Shown: positions 51,866 to 58,915 of the stretch, piece by piece
Layout: every line of letters begins with the position of its first letter
How positions within the stretch are numbered: position 1 is the stretch's first letter
Notes under the pieces: generated by a model
Told to the model about the DNA's origin: nothing
Databases searched by the model: none
The model's input: only the letters and a program-made list of their open reading frames with translations
Program-made: the position numbers and the translations under genes
Assembly: GCA_016234115.1 (NCBI GenBank)
Contig: JACRHD010000018.1
Span: 84,724-148,723 of the forward strand
Direction of reading: 5' to 3'
Source: Nitrospirota bacterium
GTDB lineage: Bacteria > Nitrospirota > Thermodesulfovibrionia > UBA6902
Length of the DNA stretch: 64,000 nucleotides

Positions 51866-53111
51866 TTATATCTCCATCATATGACACAAGATGAACGGAA
51901 ACCGGGACCCCGACGGTAATCAGCCCGGAATATTTCCCGGCAGCATTACAAACCTCCGTGAAGAGTTTCGAGTTTCTGGTTTCTGGTTTCGAGTTGAGGA
52001 CATCAAATATCTCCCGGGCCGTATTAAACTCCGAACTCCGAACTCTGAACTCCGGACTCAAGTCTTGCAAAAACTCAACTGCCTTTCTTATATCAATGGC
52101 CCCGAACCTGACATGCGTCTGCGGCGTCGCCATTGCAATTTTAACCATTTTGGCCCACTGGGCGCAAAGGTGGATTTTGCTGAAGCTGTGTTTTTTGGCC
52201 TCCTTCAGGGAGAATTCAAGGTAATCTCCCATGAGGACATAACATTCCCCGGGGAGTTTATATTTTTTCATGTGGGCCTTCTCAGAGGTCCGGCCGGCGG
52301 AAAGGACGATCTCCTGTTGTCCCGTTGCCCTTGCGACATCCATCGATGAAGTGATAGTCGCTGTCCAGGCCTCTGAAGAAACCGGTTTTACTATCCCCGT
52401 CGTGCCCAGAATAGAGATGCCCCCGATTATACCGAGCCTGTTGTTCAACGTCTTTTTCGCCAGCTCCTCGCCGTTGGGGACGGAGATAGTTATTTCAAGA
52501 GCTTGGAGTTTGGAGTTTAGAGTTTGGAACCGGGAGTTGGCTTTTTCTAAACTCTTAACTCTTGACTCTTGACTCTCTTCTATCGCTTCCATCACCGCTT
52601 CCCTGATCATCTGCCTTGGCACAGGATTAATCGCCGCTTCGCCGACAGGGACGGAAAGCCCCGGCTTGGTAACAATTCCAACACCTTTTCCGCCCCGAAG
52701 AAAGAGTTTAGAGTTAAGAGTTATGAGTTTAGTGTCTGGTTTTGAATCTTGAATACTCAATTTTGAATCTTCTTCTTTCTTAACTCCTGACTCTTGACTC
52801 TTTACTCTAACTTCGGCCACTATCTCCGCGCCGTTCGTGACATCAGGGTCATCGCCCGCGTCTTTGATTACTGACGCTACGGCAGAACATTCATTCCCGT
52901 CAATTTTGAATTTTGAATTTTGAATTTTGAATATTCTTCTGCTGCCGTCGGGGAACGGGATTTCCACTTCAGTGACGAGTGACGAGTGACGAGTAACGAG
53001 TAAAACCGCCGCCTTTGCCGCAGCCGCAGCGCACGCCCCTGTCGTAAACCCGGACCTGAGGTTTCCCTTTTTCCCTCTGGCCCCCGGACCCTGGACCCCG
53101 GACCCTTTCAT
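51849..53111 (-). CDS. cbiD: Cobalt-precorrin-5B C1-methyltransferase with seven repeat segments
   Basis: CbiD methylates C1 on the anaerobic path. Core motifs are LRSGFTTGACAAAAAKAA, KDAGDDPDVTNGAEIVAEV, GKGVGIVTKPGLSVPVGEAAINPVPR, ISVPNGEELAKKTLNNRLGI and GTTGIVKPVSSEAW. The 420-residue length is about 50 above the usual. Repeat-coded segments lie near residues 1-12 (GSGVQGPGARG), 37-47 (LLVTRHSSLVT), 59-70 (FKIQNSKFKI), 101-136, 178-203 (QESRVKS..., FQTLNSKL), 350-362 (EFRVRSSEF) and 371-385 (LNSKPETRNSKL). All lie between conserved blocks. The stop of cbpB is one base from its start. Confidence 0.9.
   Translation of the reverse strand: MKGSGVQGPGARGKKGNLRSGFTTGACAAAAAKAAVLLVTRHSSLVTEVEIPFPDGSRRIFKIQNSKFKIDGNECSAVASVIKDAGDDPDVTNGAEIVAEVRVKSQESGVKKEEDSKLSIQDSKPDTKLITLNSKLFLRGGKGVGIVTKPGLSVPVGEAAINPVPRQMIREAVMEAIEESQESRVKSLEKANSRFQTLNSKLQALEITISVPNGEELAKKTLNNRLGIIGGISILGTTGIVKPVSSEAWTATITSSMDVARATGQQEIVLSAGRTSEKAHMKKYKLPGECYVLMGDYLEFSLKEAKKHSFSKIHLCAQWAKMVKIAMATPQTHVRFGAIDIRKAVEFLQDLSPEFRVRSSEFNTAREIFDVLNSKPETRNSKLFTEVCNAAGKYSGLITVGVPVSVHLVSYDGDIIADSE
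51958..52061. repeat. Two intragenic tracts near the cbiD C-terminus
   Basis: GTTTCTG/GTTTCGA units (51958-51998) and GAACTCC/GAACTCT units (52025-52061), read as LNSKPETRNSKL and EFRVRSSEF. Confidence 0.75.
52502..52578. repeat. Intragenic heptamer tract in cbiD
   Basis: GAGTTTA/GAGTTTG units then complementary AACTCTT/GACTCTT units. They are read as FQTLNSKL and SQESRVKSLEK, with AAA and CAA at the codon that is TAA in the basic unit. Confidence 0.8.
52702..52809. repeat. Intragenic composite heptamer tract in cbiD
   Basis: AGAGTTA, TTTTGAA and AACTCCT units in series over 108 bp, coding RVKSQESGVK, SKLSIQDS and LITLNSKL. Confidence 0.85.
52901..53001. repeat. Two intragenic heptamer tracts near the cbiD N-terminus
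   Basis: TTTTGAA x5 (52901-52935, coding FKIQNSKFKI) and GTGACGA x4 (52971-53001, coding LLVTRHSSLVT), flanking the DGSRR segment. Confidence 0.85.
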
Positions 53112-53112
53112 T

Positions 53113-54459
53113 TTAATACCGATACTCCATCGCCATCTGGTTTAGTGAGTCTTTGCGAAGAAGATACTTCACCTTGTCCTCAGAGATCATCCTGAACGCC
53201 TGTTTGATAATCTCTTTATAGAACTCGCAGAACGCTGCCTTCTGGTACATATCGCCCCTTGCGTGCATCTCAGCCGGACAGGGTGAGCCGCAGATGTGTC
53301 TGAAGTCGCAGGTGTCGCACTCTTCTATCTTTTCAACCATCCTCTCACGGATCAGTTTGAACGGCCTGGATTTCATCGCGGAGTCAATCGAGGTCCTGAA
53401 GATGTTGCCTCCCGAGAATTCCCTGAACCCGATGAACTCACCGCATGGGACCATCTCGCCGTCTGCGGTGACGGTAAGAAACGTCCTTCCGCCGCCGCAC
53501 GGAGAAATATCGCACATCATGCGCCTTGCAGTAGGCGATATGATCGCAAGGACCACATTGGCAAAGTTGCCGATGACGATCTGATGCCTCGTCTTCTGCG
53601 AAAGCCCCACCGCGGTCTCGACCGCCTTCATCATGTTTTTCGCAAATACCATGTCGTCCGGCTTCAGACTCCATGAACGTCTTTGCGTAAGCCTTACGGG
53701 GTTTAAAAGCATGCACGGGACTTCCTTCTTGTGCAGGAATTTCACAAGCTCCGAAAGTTTATCGACATTGAATTTCGTGACCGTCGCTATTACATTCAAC
53801 CCCTCATATCCCTTAAACCAGTCAAGGGCCCGGACCGCCTTTTTAAAATTGCCTTCCCCCTTTACCGAGACCCGCGAGCGGTTGTTGACGGCAGCGGTCG
53901 CCGCGTCAAGGGAGATGCCCACTCCGACCCTGTATTTCATCATAAAGTCAGCGTCTTTTTTCTCAAGTAAAAGCGCGTTGGTCTGAATGCCGAAGAGCAT
54001 CTTGTCGTGATACTTTTTGATCCCCTCAAAGATAATGTCCTTTGCAAGAAGCGGCTCGGCAGCGTGAAACACGACGACCGGTTTTTTCTTCGTTGCTTTG
54101 AAATGTTCAGCGACTTTAGAAAGGGTCATATCCAACTGTTCCCGCGTCATCTGCGTGCCGTTTTTGCGGATCTTCGCCGGGATGTAGCAGTAAGGACAGT
54201 TGGCATTGCACCTGTCCGTAGGGTCGATGTACACGCAGTTGAGCGGCTCGTTGAACCTGAAGTTTTTCATCTCCGTGTCAAGGTGTTCTCGCTCCTTTTT
54301 GTAGAGAGTGATCAAATCGTCGGGCAGCATGAAGTCCCCGTTGCTGCGGGGCAGCAGGCCCCAGAAGATATTCTCGGGGTCCAGCGTCAGCTTCCAGTCC
54401 GAATCGATGTTTAAAAACGAAAGTCCGCGATCAATAACAGCCTTTGAATTCTTGCTCAT
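53113..54459 (-). CDS. cbpB: CbpB-like SPASM radical SAM peptide-modifying enzyme
   Basis: The 448-residue protein has the cluster motif DRCNANCPYCYIPAK (near residue 85), the AEPLL variant of the GGEP region (FHAAEPLL), and a C-terminal SPASM-type cysteine series: CDISPCGGG, VPCGEFIGF, CDTCDFRHICGSPCPAEMHARG, FCEF. SPASM enzymes often modify ribosomal peptides. A small peptide gene lies 191 bp upstream, and both sit inside the cobalt-transport/cobalamin train. From memory this is the arrangement of the 'CbpA/CbpB' pair; I could not check it against a profile. AGGAGA precedes the ATG, and there are no repeat insertions. Confidence 0.72.
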   Translation of the reverse strand: MSKNSKAVIDRGLSFLNIDSDWKLTLDPENIFWGLLPRSNGDFMLPDDLITLYKKEREHLDTEMKNFRFNEPLNCVYIDPTDRCNANCPYCYIPAKIRKNGTQMTREQLDMTLSKVAEHFKATKKKPVVVFHAAEPLLAKDIIFEGIKKYHDKMLFGIQTNALLLEKKDADFMMKYRVGVGISLDAATAAVNNRSRVSVKGEGNFKKAVRALDWFKGYEGLNVIATVTKFNVDKLSELVKFLHKKEVPCMLLNPVRLTQRRSWSLKPDDMVFAKNMMKAVETAVGLSQKTRHQIVIGNFANVVLAIISPTARRMMCDISPCGGGRTFLTVTADGEMVPCGEFIGFREFSGGNIFRTSIDSAMKSRPFKLIRERMVEKIEECDTCDFRHICGSPCPAEMHARGDMYQKAAFCEFYKEIIKQAFRMISEDKVKYLLRKDSLNQMAMEYRY

Positions 54460-54510
54460 TGTTTCTCCTTTTTAAAAAAGATTATTACTTATTTTTTATC
54501 ATTGTCCCGA

Positions 54511-54610
54511 GGATTCCCCTCTTTGGAAAAGAGGGGTGAGGGGAGATTTTTCGAATTTAAAATCTGTTTTCAAAATCCCCCCTCACCCCCCTTTTACAAA
54601 GGGGGGGAAT
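54511..54610. repeat. CCCCTCTTTG/CCCCCTTTAC palindromic repeats between cbpA and cbpB
   Basis: Two hairpin units, CCCCTCTTTGGAAAAGAGGGG and CCCCCCTTTTACAAAGGGGGG, are joined by complementary GAGGGGAGATTTT / AAAATCCCCCCTC arms, making one large foldback. Confidence 0.7.
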
Positions 54611-54613
54611 AAT

Positions 54614-54642
54614 ACAGGGGCGATCCGCATGACCGCCCCTGC
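54614..54642. repeat. ACAGGGGCGATCC palindrome just after cbpA
   Basis: A member of the GGGGCG palindrome family, eight bases past the cbpA stop. Confidence 0.6.
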
Positions 54643-54650
54643 GCAAGCTG

Positions 54651-54785
54651 TTACAATGGCATCTTTTTCTTCGGCACGTCGCCGTACATCACGAAGTGCG
54701 TAAGTCCGTTGGCTGTCTTTGCGCATTTCATATGAAATGAAATGGCGGCTTTTGTCTTCTTTTCAGCCTTCTTTGCCTTGTTCAA
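54651..54785 (-). CDS. cbpA: Small peptide, putative radical-SAM-modified precursor (CbpA-like)
   Basis: A TTG start at 54783-54785 preceded by AAAGGAGGTGA gives a 44-residue peptide: a lysine-rich leader-like part (NKAKKAEKKTKAAISFHMK), one cysteine, then AKTANGLTHFVMYGDVPKK and a MPL end. The very strong ribosome site argues that it is translated. Its position between cbiO and the SPASM radical SAM gene, same strand, fits a ribosomally made, enzyme-modified peptide. A longer frame upstream starting in a dispersed repeat is unlikely. The modification and function (for example metal binding) are unknown. Confidence 0.65.
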   Translation of the reverse strand: MNKAKKAEKKTKAAISFHMKCAKTANGLTHFVMYGDVPKKKMPL

Positions 54786-54828
54786 TATTTTCACCTCCTT
54801 TCTGTCATGCAACTCGGTGAACAAATGC

Positions 54829-54942
54829 TCCGTCATGCCCGCATGTCGTAAGCGGGCATCCATGGTTCGACAAGCTCACCATGACAAGCTGTGTCACCCT
54901 GAGCCTGTCGAAGGGTGGATTCCCGCTCAAGGGACTGCGGGA
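54829..54942. repeat. Cluster of CATGCCCG/ATTCCCGC and TTCGACAAGCTC repeats
   Basis: The stretch contains CGTCATGCCCGCATG...GCGGGCATCC, then GTTCGACAAGCTCACC with its partner CCTGAGCCTGTCGAAGG, then GGATTCCCGCTC...GCGGGAATGA. These are three nested or adjacent hairpin repeats between cbiO and cbpA. Confidence 0.7.
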
Positions 54943-54961
54943 ATGATGCGGTTTTCTTACT

Positions 54962-55804
54962 CTAATTTTTGAATTTTTCATTTTGAATGGCCTTCAATAT
55001 CTCTCTCCTCGCCTCACCGATAGTGAGCGGAATACGGTCAAAATTCATCTTGTCCTCATGCTTTAATTTGTAAAGAAGCTCCGCGATATGCGGCAGCCTC
55101 AGCTTGATATTCGCCATGTCTTCCGGCGCGTCAAAGACCTCTTCCGGCGTGCCGCCCCTCGTGATTCTTCCCTTGCTCAGGATATAAAGACTGTCGAGAA
55201 AGACCGGCACGAGGTCCACGCTGTGGGTCGCCATGATAACGGTCACGCCGTTTTCCTTATTCAATTTCCAAAGCAGCTTCATCATCCTGTACTCGCCCAT
55301 GGGATCAAGCCCGGCAGTGGGCTCATCGAGCAGGAGCGTTTCATGCCCCATTGCAAGAAGCCCGGCGATACACGCGCGTTTTCTCTGGCCGAAGCTCAGG
55401 TTGTGGACGGACTTCTTCTCAAGCCCGGAGAGCTCGACCTCTTTCAGCGCATTCAGCACGCGCCTTTCAACTTCCTTTGCGTTAAAGCCCATATTCATCG
55501 GACCGAATGCCACGTCCTCAAAGAGCGTCGGCGCGAAGAGCTGGTCATCCGGGTTCTGAAAGACAAGCCCGACCTTTTTATAAATCTCCTTCGGCGACAT
55601 AGCGCTGATATCGACACCGCTTAAACGGATTTGTCCCTCAACTCCCTTAAGCAGCTTGTCCATGGCACGAAGCAGAGTTGTCTTGCCTGAACCGTTGGCC
55701 CCTAACAACCCGACAAACGCCCCCTGCCTCACCTCAAGGTTTATCCCGTCGAGGGCCCTTGTGCCGTCGGGGTATCTGTATGAAACATTCTTGACTGAAT
55801 ACAT
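54962..55804 (-). CDS. cbiO: Energy-coupling factor cobalt transporter ATPase
   Basis: The 280-residue ABC ATPase has Walker A LLGANGSGKTTLLRA, Q-loop VFQNPDDQLFAPT, signature HNLSFGQRKRACIAG, Walker B TLLLDEPTAGLDP and switch ATHSVDLVP. The FAPTLFEDVAFGP segment is typical of ECF/Cbi-type ATPases. With CbiM and CbiQ it forms a cobalt importer, encoded just downstream of cbiM and cbiQ. Repeat-free inside. Confidence 0.93.
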   Translation of the reverse strand: MYSVKNVSYRYPDGTRALDGINLEVRQGAFVGLLGANGSGKTTLLRAMDKLLKGVEGQIRLSGVDISAMSPKEIYKKVGLVFQNPDDQLFAPTLFEDVAFGPMNMGFNAKEVERRVLNALKEVELSGLEKKSVHNLSFGQRKRACIAGLLAMGHETLLLDEPTAGLDPMGEYRMMKLLWKLNKENGVTVIMATHSVDLVPVFLDSLYILSKGRITRGGTPEEVFDAPEDMANIKLRLPHIAELLYKLKHEDKMNFDRIPLTIGEARREILKAIQNEKFKN

Positions 55805-55821
55805 AACTTATCTTCTATGCC

Positions 55822-55925
55822 CTCATTCCCGTGCCTAAAGCACCTACTGTTGGCAATCTGTTGAGCGGGAATCCATGGTTTTTCTTAAAGGAACTGGATT
55901 CCGGCTTAAGGACTGCCGGAATGAC
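55822..55925. repeat. CATTCCCG/GGATTCCGGC hairpin repeats between cbiQ and cbiO
   Basis: CATTCCCG...CGGGAATCCATGG and CTGGATTCCGGC...GCCGGAATGAC units, of the same family as 14251-14328 and 54829-54942. Confidence 0.65.
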
Positions 55926-55950
55926 AAACTTAACCTGCAAACAATTCTTT

Positions 55951-56715
55951 TCAAATCATCCACACCGCACCCCCGGCAAGCACCACTATAACGGCAGCGG
56001 CAAGTTCAGCGACGCTTAAGGGCTGACTCTTTAACTGTGGCATATCACCTGTATAGCCCCTCTGTATCATCGCGTCCGCTGTCTTCTGGCTCTGTTCAAA
56101 GCCGCGCAGGACCAGTGAACCTGTCAACACCCCAAACGAGTTCAACCCCTTCCTGATCCCGGCATATCCAAGGCGGTTTTTCTGGGCGCTGTAGATAGTC
56201 GAAGCATCCTCGAGAAAGACAAATAAATACCTGTATGCAAGCATCATGATCTCAATGAAAGGCCTCGGCACGCGCAGCCATGAGAGCGCTGCAACGAATT
56301 CGATAAAGGGCGTTGCAAACCCGAGGGCCATAACAATGGAGACCCCGCCTAATATTCTCGAGGTTATCCTGATACCCTCCAAAAGGCCGTCCGAATGTCC
56401 GGCTAAAGTGAGAAGTGGGAAGTGAGAAGTGGGAAGTTTGATAACGAACATCGTATCCTTTCCGGAAAAAAAGAGCTTCAGCAATAAAATCACGAGCGCC
56501 AGGAACAAAGGCTGCGCCATACGCGCAAGTATGGCCTTCAAAGGTATGCGCATTTTTATGCAGAGCATGAGTGCCCCTGCCGACATGAGCAAGGGGAAAA
56601 ATATCCCCTTGTAACTGAGGACCATAAGCAGAAGCGCCAGGGCCACAAGCAGCTTGACCCGTGCGTCCACTTTTGCAAGTATATGTCCTTTATTGAAATG
56701 TTCTGAAAAATTCAT
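55951..56715 (-). CDS. cbiQ: Cobalt ECF transporter transmembrane protein CbiQ
   Basis: The 254-residue protein has the EcfT pattern: several hydrophobic segments, the DARVKLLVALALLL start, and the cytoplasmic coupling helices with SWLRVPRPFIEIMMLAYRY and GLNSFGVLTGSLVLRGFEQSQ. Residues about 92-103 (LPTSHFPLLTLAG) are coded by a GAGAAGT-type heptamer array (56405-56438), between two membrane stretches. It follows the CbiN-position gene and precedes cbiO. Confidence 0.92.
   Translation of the reverse strand: MNFSEHFNKGHILAKVDARVKLLVALALLLMVLSYKGIFFPLLMSAGALMLCIKMRIPLKAILARMAQPLFLALVILLLKLFFSGKDTMFVIKLPTSHFPLLTLAGHSDGLLEGIRITSRILGGVSIVMALGFATPFIEFVAALSWLRVPRPFIEIMMLAYRYLFVFLEDASTIYSAQKNRLGYAGIRKGLNSFGVLTGSLVLRGFEQSQKTADAMIQRGYTGDMPQLKSQPLSVAELAAAVIVVLAGGAVWMI
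56405..56438. repeat. Intragenic GAGAAGT heptamer tract in cbiQ
   Basis: Four to five units, stop-free only in the orientation used by cbiQ (TSHFPLL); the reverse reads GAG AAG TGA. Confidence 0.85.
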
Positions 56716-56737
56716 CAGTTCTTTCTAATAATCATCA

Positions 56738-56826
56738 AGTACAGCTCAAAAGTAGTCAAAAAGTAGCTCAAAGGAAGTTCAACCATTGTTAATCTACTTT
56801 TGAGCAACTTTTGAGCTACGATTGAG
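56738..56826. repeat. CTCAAAAGTAG-type tandem/inverted repeat
   Basis: Units such as GCTCAAA, AGTAGTCAAAA face ACTTTTGAGC units across the cbiQ/CbiN-position gap, overlapping the end of the upstream gene (LNRSSKVAQK). Confidence 0.6.
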
Positions 56827-57126
56827 ATTAATTCCTTTTTTCTCCATCAACGATCTCCAATAGTACCCTGCAGCGAACCCGCCGACAGCTCCACCTACGA
56901 GAAACATAAACAGGAGAAGGTCTCCCTGGTCCGTATTGATGAGCGGAGCGCGTGCCTCCCTGCCGTGGTCCTTTGCATACTTCTCCACAACAGACTCGTC
57001 AACGCCGCTCCAGTCGGCCGCGAAGGCAGTAGTGAACAGTGAATAGTGAATAGTGAACAATAAAAACAGAATTAAAAAAGTCGTTCCATAATTTTGAATC
57101 TTGAATCTTGAATTTTGAATTGTCAC
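56794..57126 (-). CDS. Small membrane protein in the CbiN position of the cobalt importer
   Basis: The 110-residue protein has an N-terminal hydrophobic signal or helix, a short external part (ADWSGVDESVVEKYAKDHGRE, INTDQGDLLLF), and a second helix rich in glycine (FLVGGAVGGFAAGYYW) before a basic end. Size, topology and place between cbiM and cbiQ match CbiN-like accessory subunits, though the sequence is not classical CbiN. The first 12 residues (IQNSRFKIQN) and the signal core (FTIHYSLFTTAFA) are coded by heptamer arrays at 57089-57122 and 57027-57060. It overlaps cbiM by 4 bp. Confidence 0.65.
   Translation of the reverse strand: MTIQNSRFKIQNYGTTFLILFLLFTIHYSLFTTAFAADWSGVDESVVEKYAKDHGREARAPLINTDQGDLLLFMFLVGGAVGGFAAGYYWRSLMEKKGINLNRSSKVAQK
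57027..57122. repeat. Heptamer tracts coding the signal peptide of the CbiN-position protein
   Basis: AGTGAAT/AGTGAAC units (57027-57060) and TTTTGAA/TCTTGAA units (57089-57122), both stop-free only in the orientation used. Confidence 0.85.
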
Positions 57127-57920
57127 AATGCGGCCTCCTCTGCTTTTATCACGCCGAACTTTACCAGCAGGTCAGACCTTCTTTTAAAGATCAGTTTGAC
57201 CATGCCGGCAGTCATTGCGCCCTCTACTATGCCGAGCGGCAACTGCGTAGGTACAAACGCAATGAGTATCTTTGTAAACAAAGGCAGGAACGGTTCGTCT
57301 CCCATGATGCCCGACGCAAGTTCGACGGATGTAGTGAAATAAATGGCCCAGTCGGAAACAAGGCCGGCAAAAAATGCCGAGAGCGCAAGTCCCGCCCTCA
57401 TCTTTCTCAGGACTTTGAAAACCGCAATACCCGCAAAAGCCCCCGTCACCCCCATTGAAACAACGTCCGCTCCCCACGTGCTCAGGCCGCCGTGAGCAAA
57501 AAACAGGGCCTGGACCAGAAGGGCCACTCCGGTTATCAGGACGGTGATCGAGGGGCCGAGCAGTATCGCCGGGATCGCCGTGCCGCCGGGATGGGAGCAT
57601 GTGCCCGCAGTCGGCACCGGTATCGGCATCAGGGAAATAACAAAGACAATGGCAGCCATGAGCCCGGCGAGCGGCTTGAATGAGAGGTCGATCTTTGAAA
57701 GCTCTCCAAGCCTCTTCATCCCATACCAGACAAAAGGGACCGCAACAGCAAACCACACAGCGGCCCAGTTCATGGGCAGTATGCCTTCTGAGATGTGCAT
57801 GGCTGCGGCATCAGTAACAAGTGACAAGTAACAAGTGACAAGTAATACAGTAACGAGTGACGAGTAACGAGTGACTGGCAGGAAATTTTGAATTTTGAAT
57901 TTTGAATTTTGAATTTTCAT
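57123..57920 (-). CDS. cbiM: Cobalt ECF transporter substrate-capture protein CbiM with repeat-coded N-terminus
   Basis: CbiM is the membrane S-component that binds Co2+. From residue 41 the protein is canonical: MHISEGILPMNW, PTAGTCSHPGGTAIPAILLGPS (second metal site), ALFFAHGGLSTWGADVVSMG and LPLGIVEGAMTAG. In studied family members the metal is held by the N-terminal Met-His. Here the frame starts 40 residues earlier, and nearly all of that extension (FKIQNF, LPVTRYSSLVT, LLVTCYLSLVT) is written by heptamer arrays at 57811-57918. It looks like a cleavable signal ending AAA before MHIS. The alternative start at MHIS has no ribosome site. Confidence 0.9.
   Translation of the reverse strand: MKIQNSKFKIQNFLPVTRYSSLVTVLLVTCYLSLVTDAAAMHISEGILPMNWAAVWFAVAVPFVWYGMKRLGELSKIDLSFKPLAGLMAAIVFVISLMPIPVPTAGTCSHPGGTAIPAILLGPSITVLITGVALLVQALFFAHGGLSTWGADVVSMGVTGAFAGIAVFKVLRKMRAGLALSAFFAGLVSDWAIYFTTSVELASGIMGDEPFLPLFTKILIAFVPTQLPLGIVEGAMTAGMVKLIFKRRSDLLVKFGVIKAEEAAL
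57811..57918. repeat. Heptamer tracts coding the CbiM N-terminal extension
   Basis: About six GTGACGA/GTAACAA units and five TTTTGAA units, 108 bp, stop-free in the cbiM orientation only. Confidence 0.9.
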
Positions 57921-58915
57921 TTTATTTCATCCGCCATTTTCAACAACGCGTTCACTATCGCAGCAGCTACGGGCGAGCCGCCTTTCCTGCTGATGTTCGT
58001 TATGAAAGGGAACCTCTGCTCCGCAAGCAGGGCCTTCGATTCCAGCGCTTTTACAAAGCCGACGGGAACGCCGACAACAAGTTTAGAGTCAAGAGTTAAG
58101 AGTTCAGAGTTAAGAAAAAGATCTATTACCTTCAACAATGCAGTCGGGGCATTGCCGATGGCGATGATTCCGATGTTTTTATTTTCTTGCAGCGCGTGTT
58201 CTATGCCCGTCTCCGCTCTTGTTTTTTTTCCTGACTCTTGACTCCTGACTCTTGACTCTTGTATTGCGCAGACCACTTTCCCTCCCCATCTCTCAAGCAG
58301 CCGTTTGTTAATTCCCGCTCTCACCATCTCGACGTCCGTCAGGATGTCCTTGCCTGCTCTAATCGCGGCAAGGCCCGCTTTTACGGCGTCGGGGTGAAAC
58401 ACAAGGCTGCTCCTGAATTCAAAATCAGCGGTTGTATGGATCACACGTTTCACAATCGGCAATCTGTCTTCAGGAATATCGCCCAGGTCCGCTTCTTCAG
58501 AGATTATTCCAAAGCTCCTCTTTTCAATTTCTTCAGGCTTCATTCCCGATGCCGCATAGATCCTCTCAAGCACCACCTGCGCCATCTTGCTGTGAATGCC
58601 TAACGGCTCCGTGTAGATGAACTCCACATGAGGGAACATCCCAGCCGCCTCTTTTACGATAGCCGGGATGTCTGTAGTGACGTGCATCCCGCTGCTCAGG
58701 AAGTACGGATGTATGACGACCTTTTTGGCGCCGGCATTTGCACAGCCCTTGATGGCCTCCATTATGTCCGGCTGCGCAAATTGCAGATACGCGATGCGTA
58801 CACAACTGTCGCCGCACCCCGGATGTATGGTGCTGTGCAGCAGCCTTGCCACGTTTTCAAGATTGTTTGCGTCCTTTTTAGGACTGCCGTGTCCTGCAAG
58901 CAGAATGATTTCCAT
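57917..58915 (-). CDS. CbiX-CbiC fusion: sirohydrochlorin cobaltochelatase / precorrin-8 methylmutase
   Basis: Residues 1-125 are a CbiX-type short chelatase (ILLAGHGSPKKDAN with the metal histidine, PYFLSSGMHVTTDI). Residues about 130-332 are CbiC (EKRSFGIISEEADLG, VKRVIHTTADFEF with the catalytic histidine, GKDILTDVEMVRAGI, GNAPTALLKVIDL). So the first (cobalt insertion) and a late (methyl shift to cobyrinate) ring step are joined in one chain. Heptamer insertions lie at residues about 218-228 (QESRVRSQESG) and 267-278 (LNSELLTLDSKL). It overlaps cbiA by 38 bp and cbiM by 4. Confidence 0.9.
   Translation of the reverse strand: MEIILLAGHGSPKKDANNLENVARLLHSTIHPGCGDSCVRIAYLQFAQPDIMEAIKGCANAGAKKVVIHPYFLSSGMHVTTDIPAIVKEAAGMFPHVEFIYTEPLGIHSKMAQVVLERIYAASGMKPEEIEKRSFGIISEEADLGDIPEDRLPIVKRVIHTTADFEFRSSLVFHPDAVKAGLAAIRAGKDILTDVEMVRAGINKRLLERWGGKVVCAIQESRVRSQESGKKTRAETGIEHALQENKNIGIIAIGNAPTALLKVIDLFLNSELLTLDSKLVVGVPVGFVKALESKALLAEQRFPFITNISRKGGSPVAAAIVNALLKMADEIK
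58081..58115. repeat. Intragenic AGAGTTA heptamer tract in the CbiC domain
   Basis: Five units coding LNSELLTLDSKL on the minus strand; the TAA of the basic unit is replaced by GAA and AAA. Confidence 0.85.
58230..58261. repeat. Intragenic GACTCTT/GACTCCT heptamer tract in the CbiC domain
   Basis: Four units coding QESRVRSQESG; the potential TAA codons read CAA. Confidence 0.85.

Noticed and set aside
51891-52349. Plus-strand frame opposite cbiD (152 codons)
   Set aside because: Made partly of heptamer arrays read in the other sense; no support.
52702-53001. CRISPR array in the repeat-rich cbiD region
   Set aside because: Units are 7 bp, degenerate and contiguous without spacers, and they are translated in frame. 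Not CRISPR.
54786-54961. Cobalamin riboswitch ahead of cbpA
   Set aside because: No B12-box-like sequence was found; the space is filled by dispersed hairpin repeats. A riboswitch may lie beyond the right edge, upstream of cbiP.
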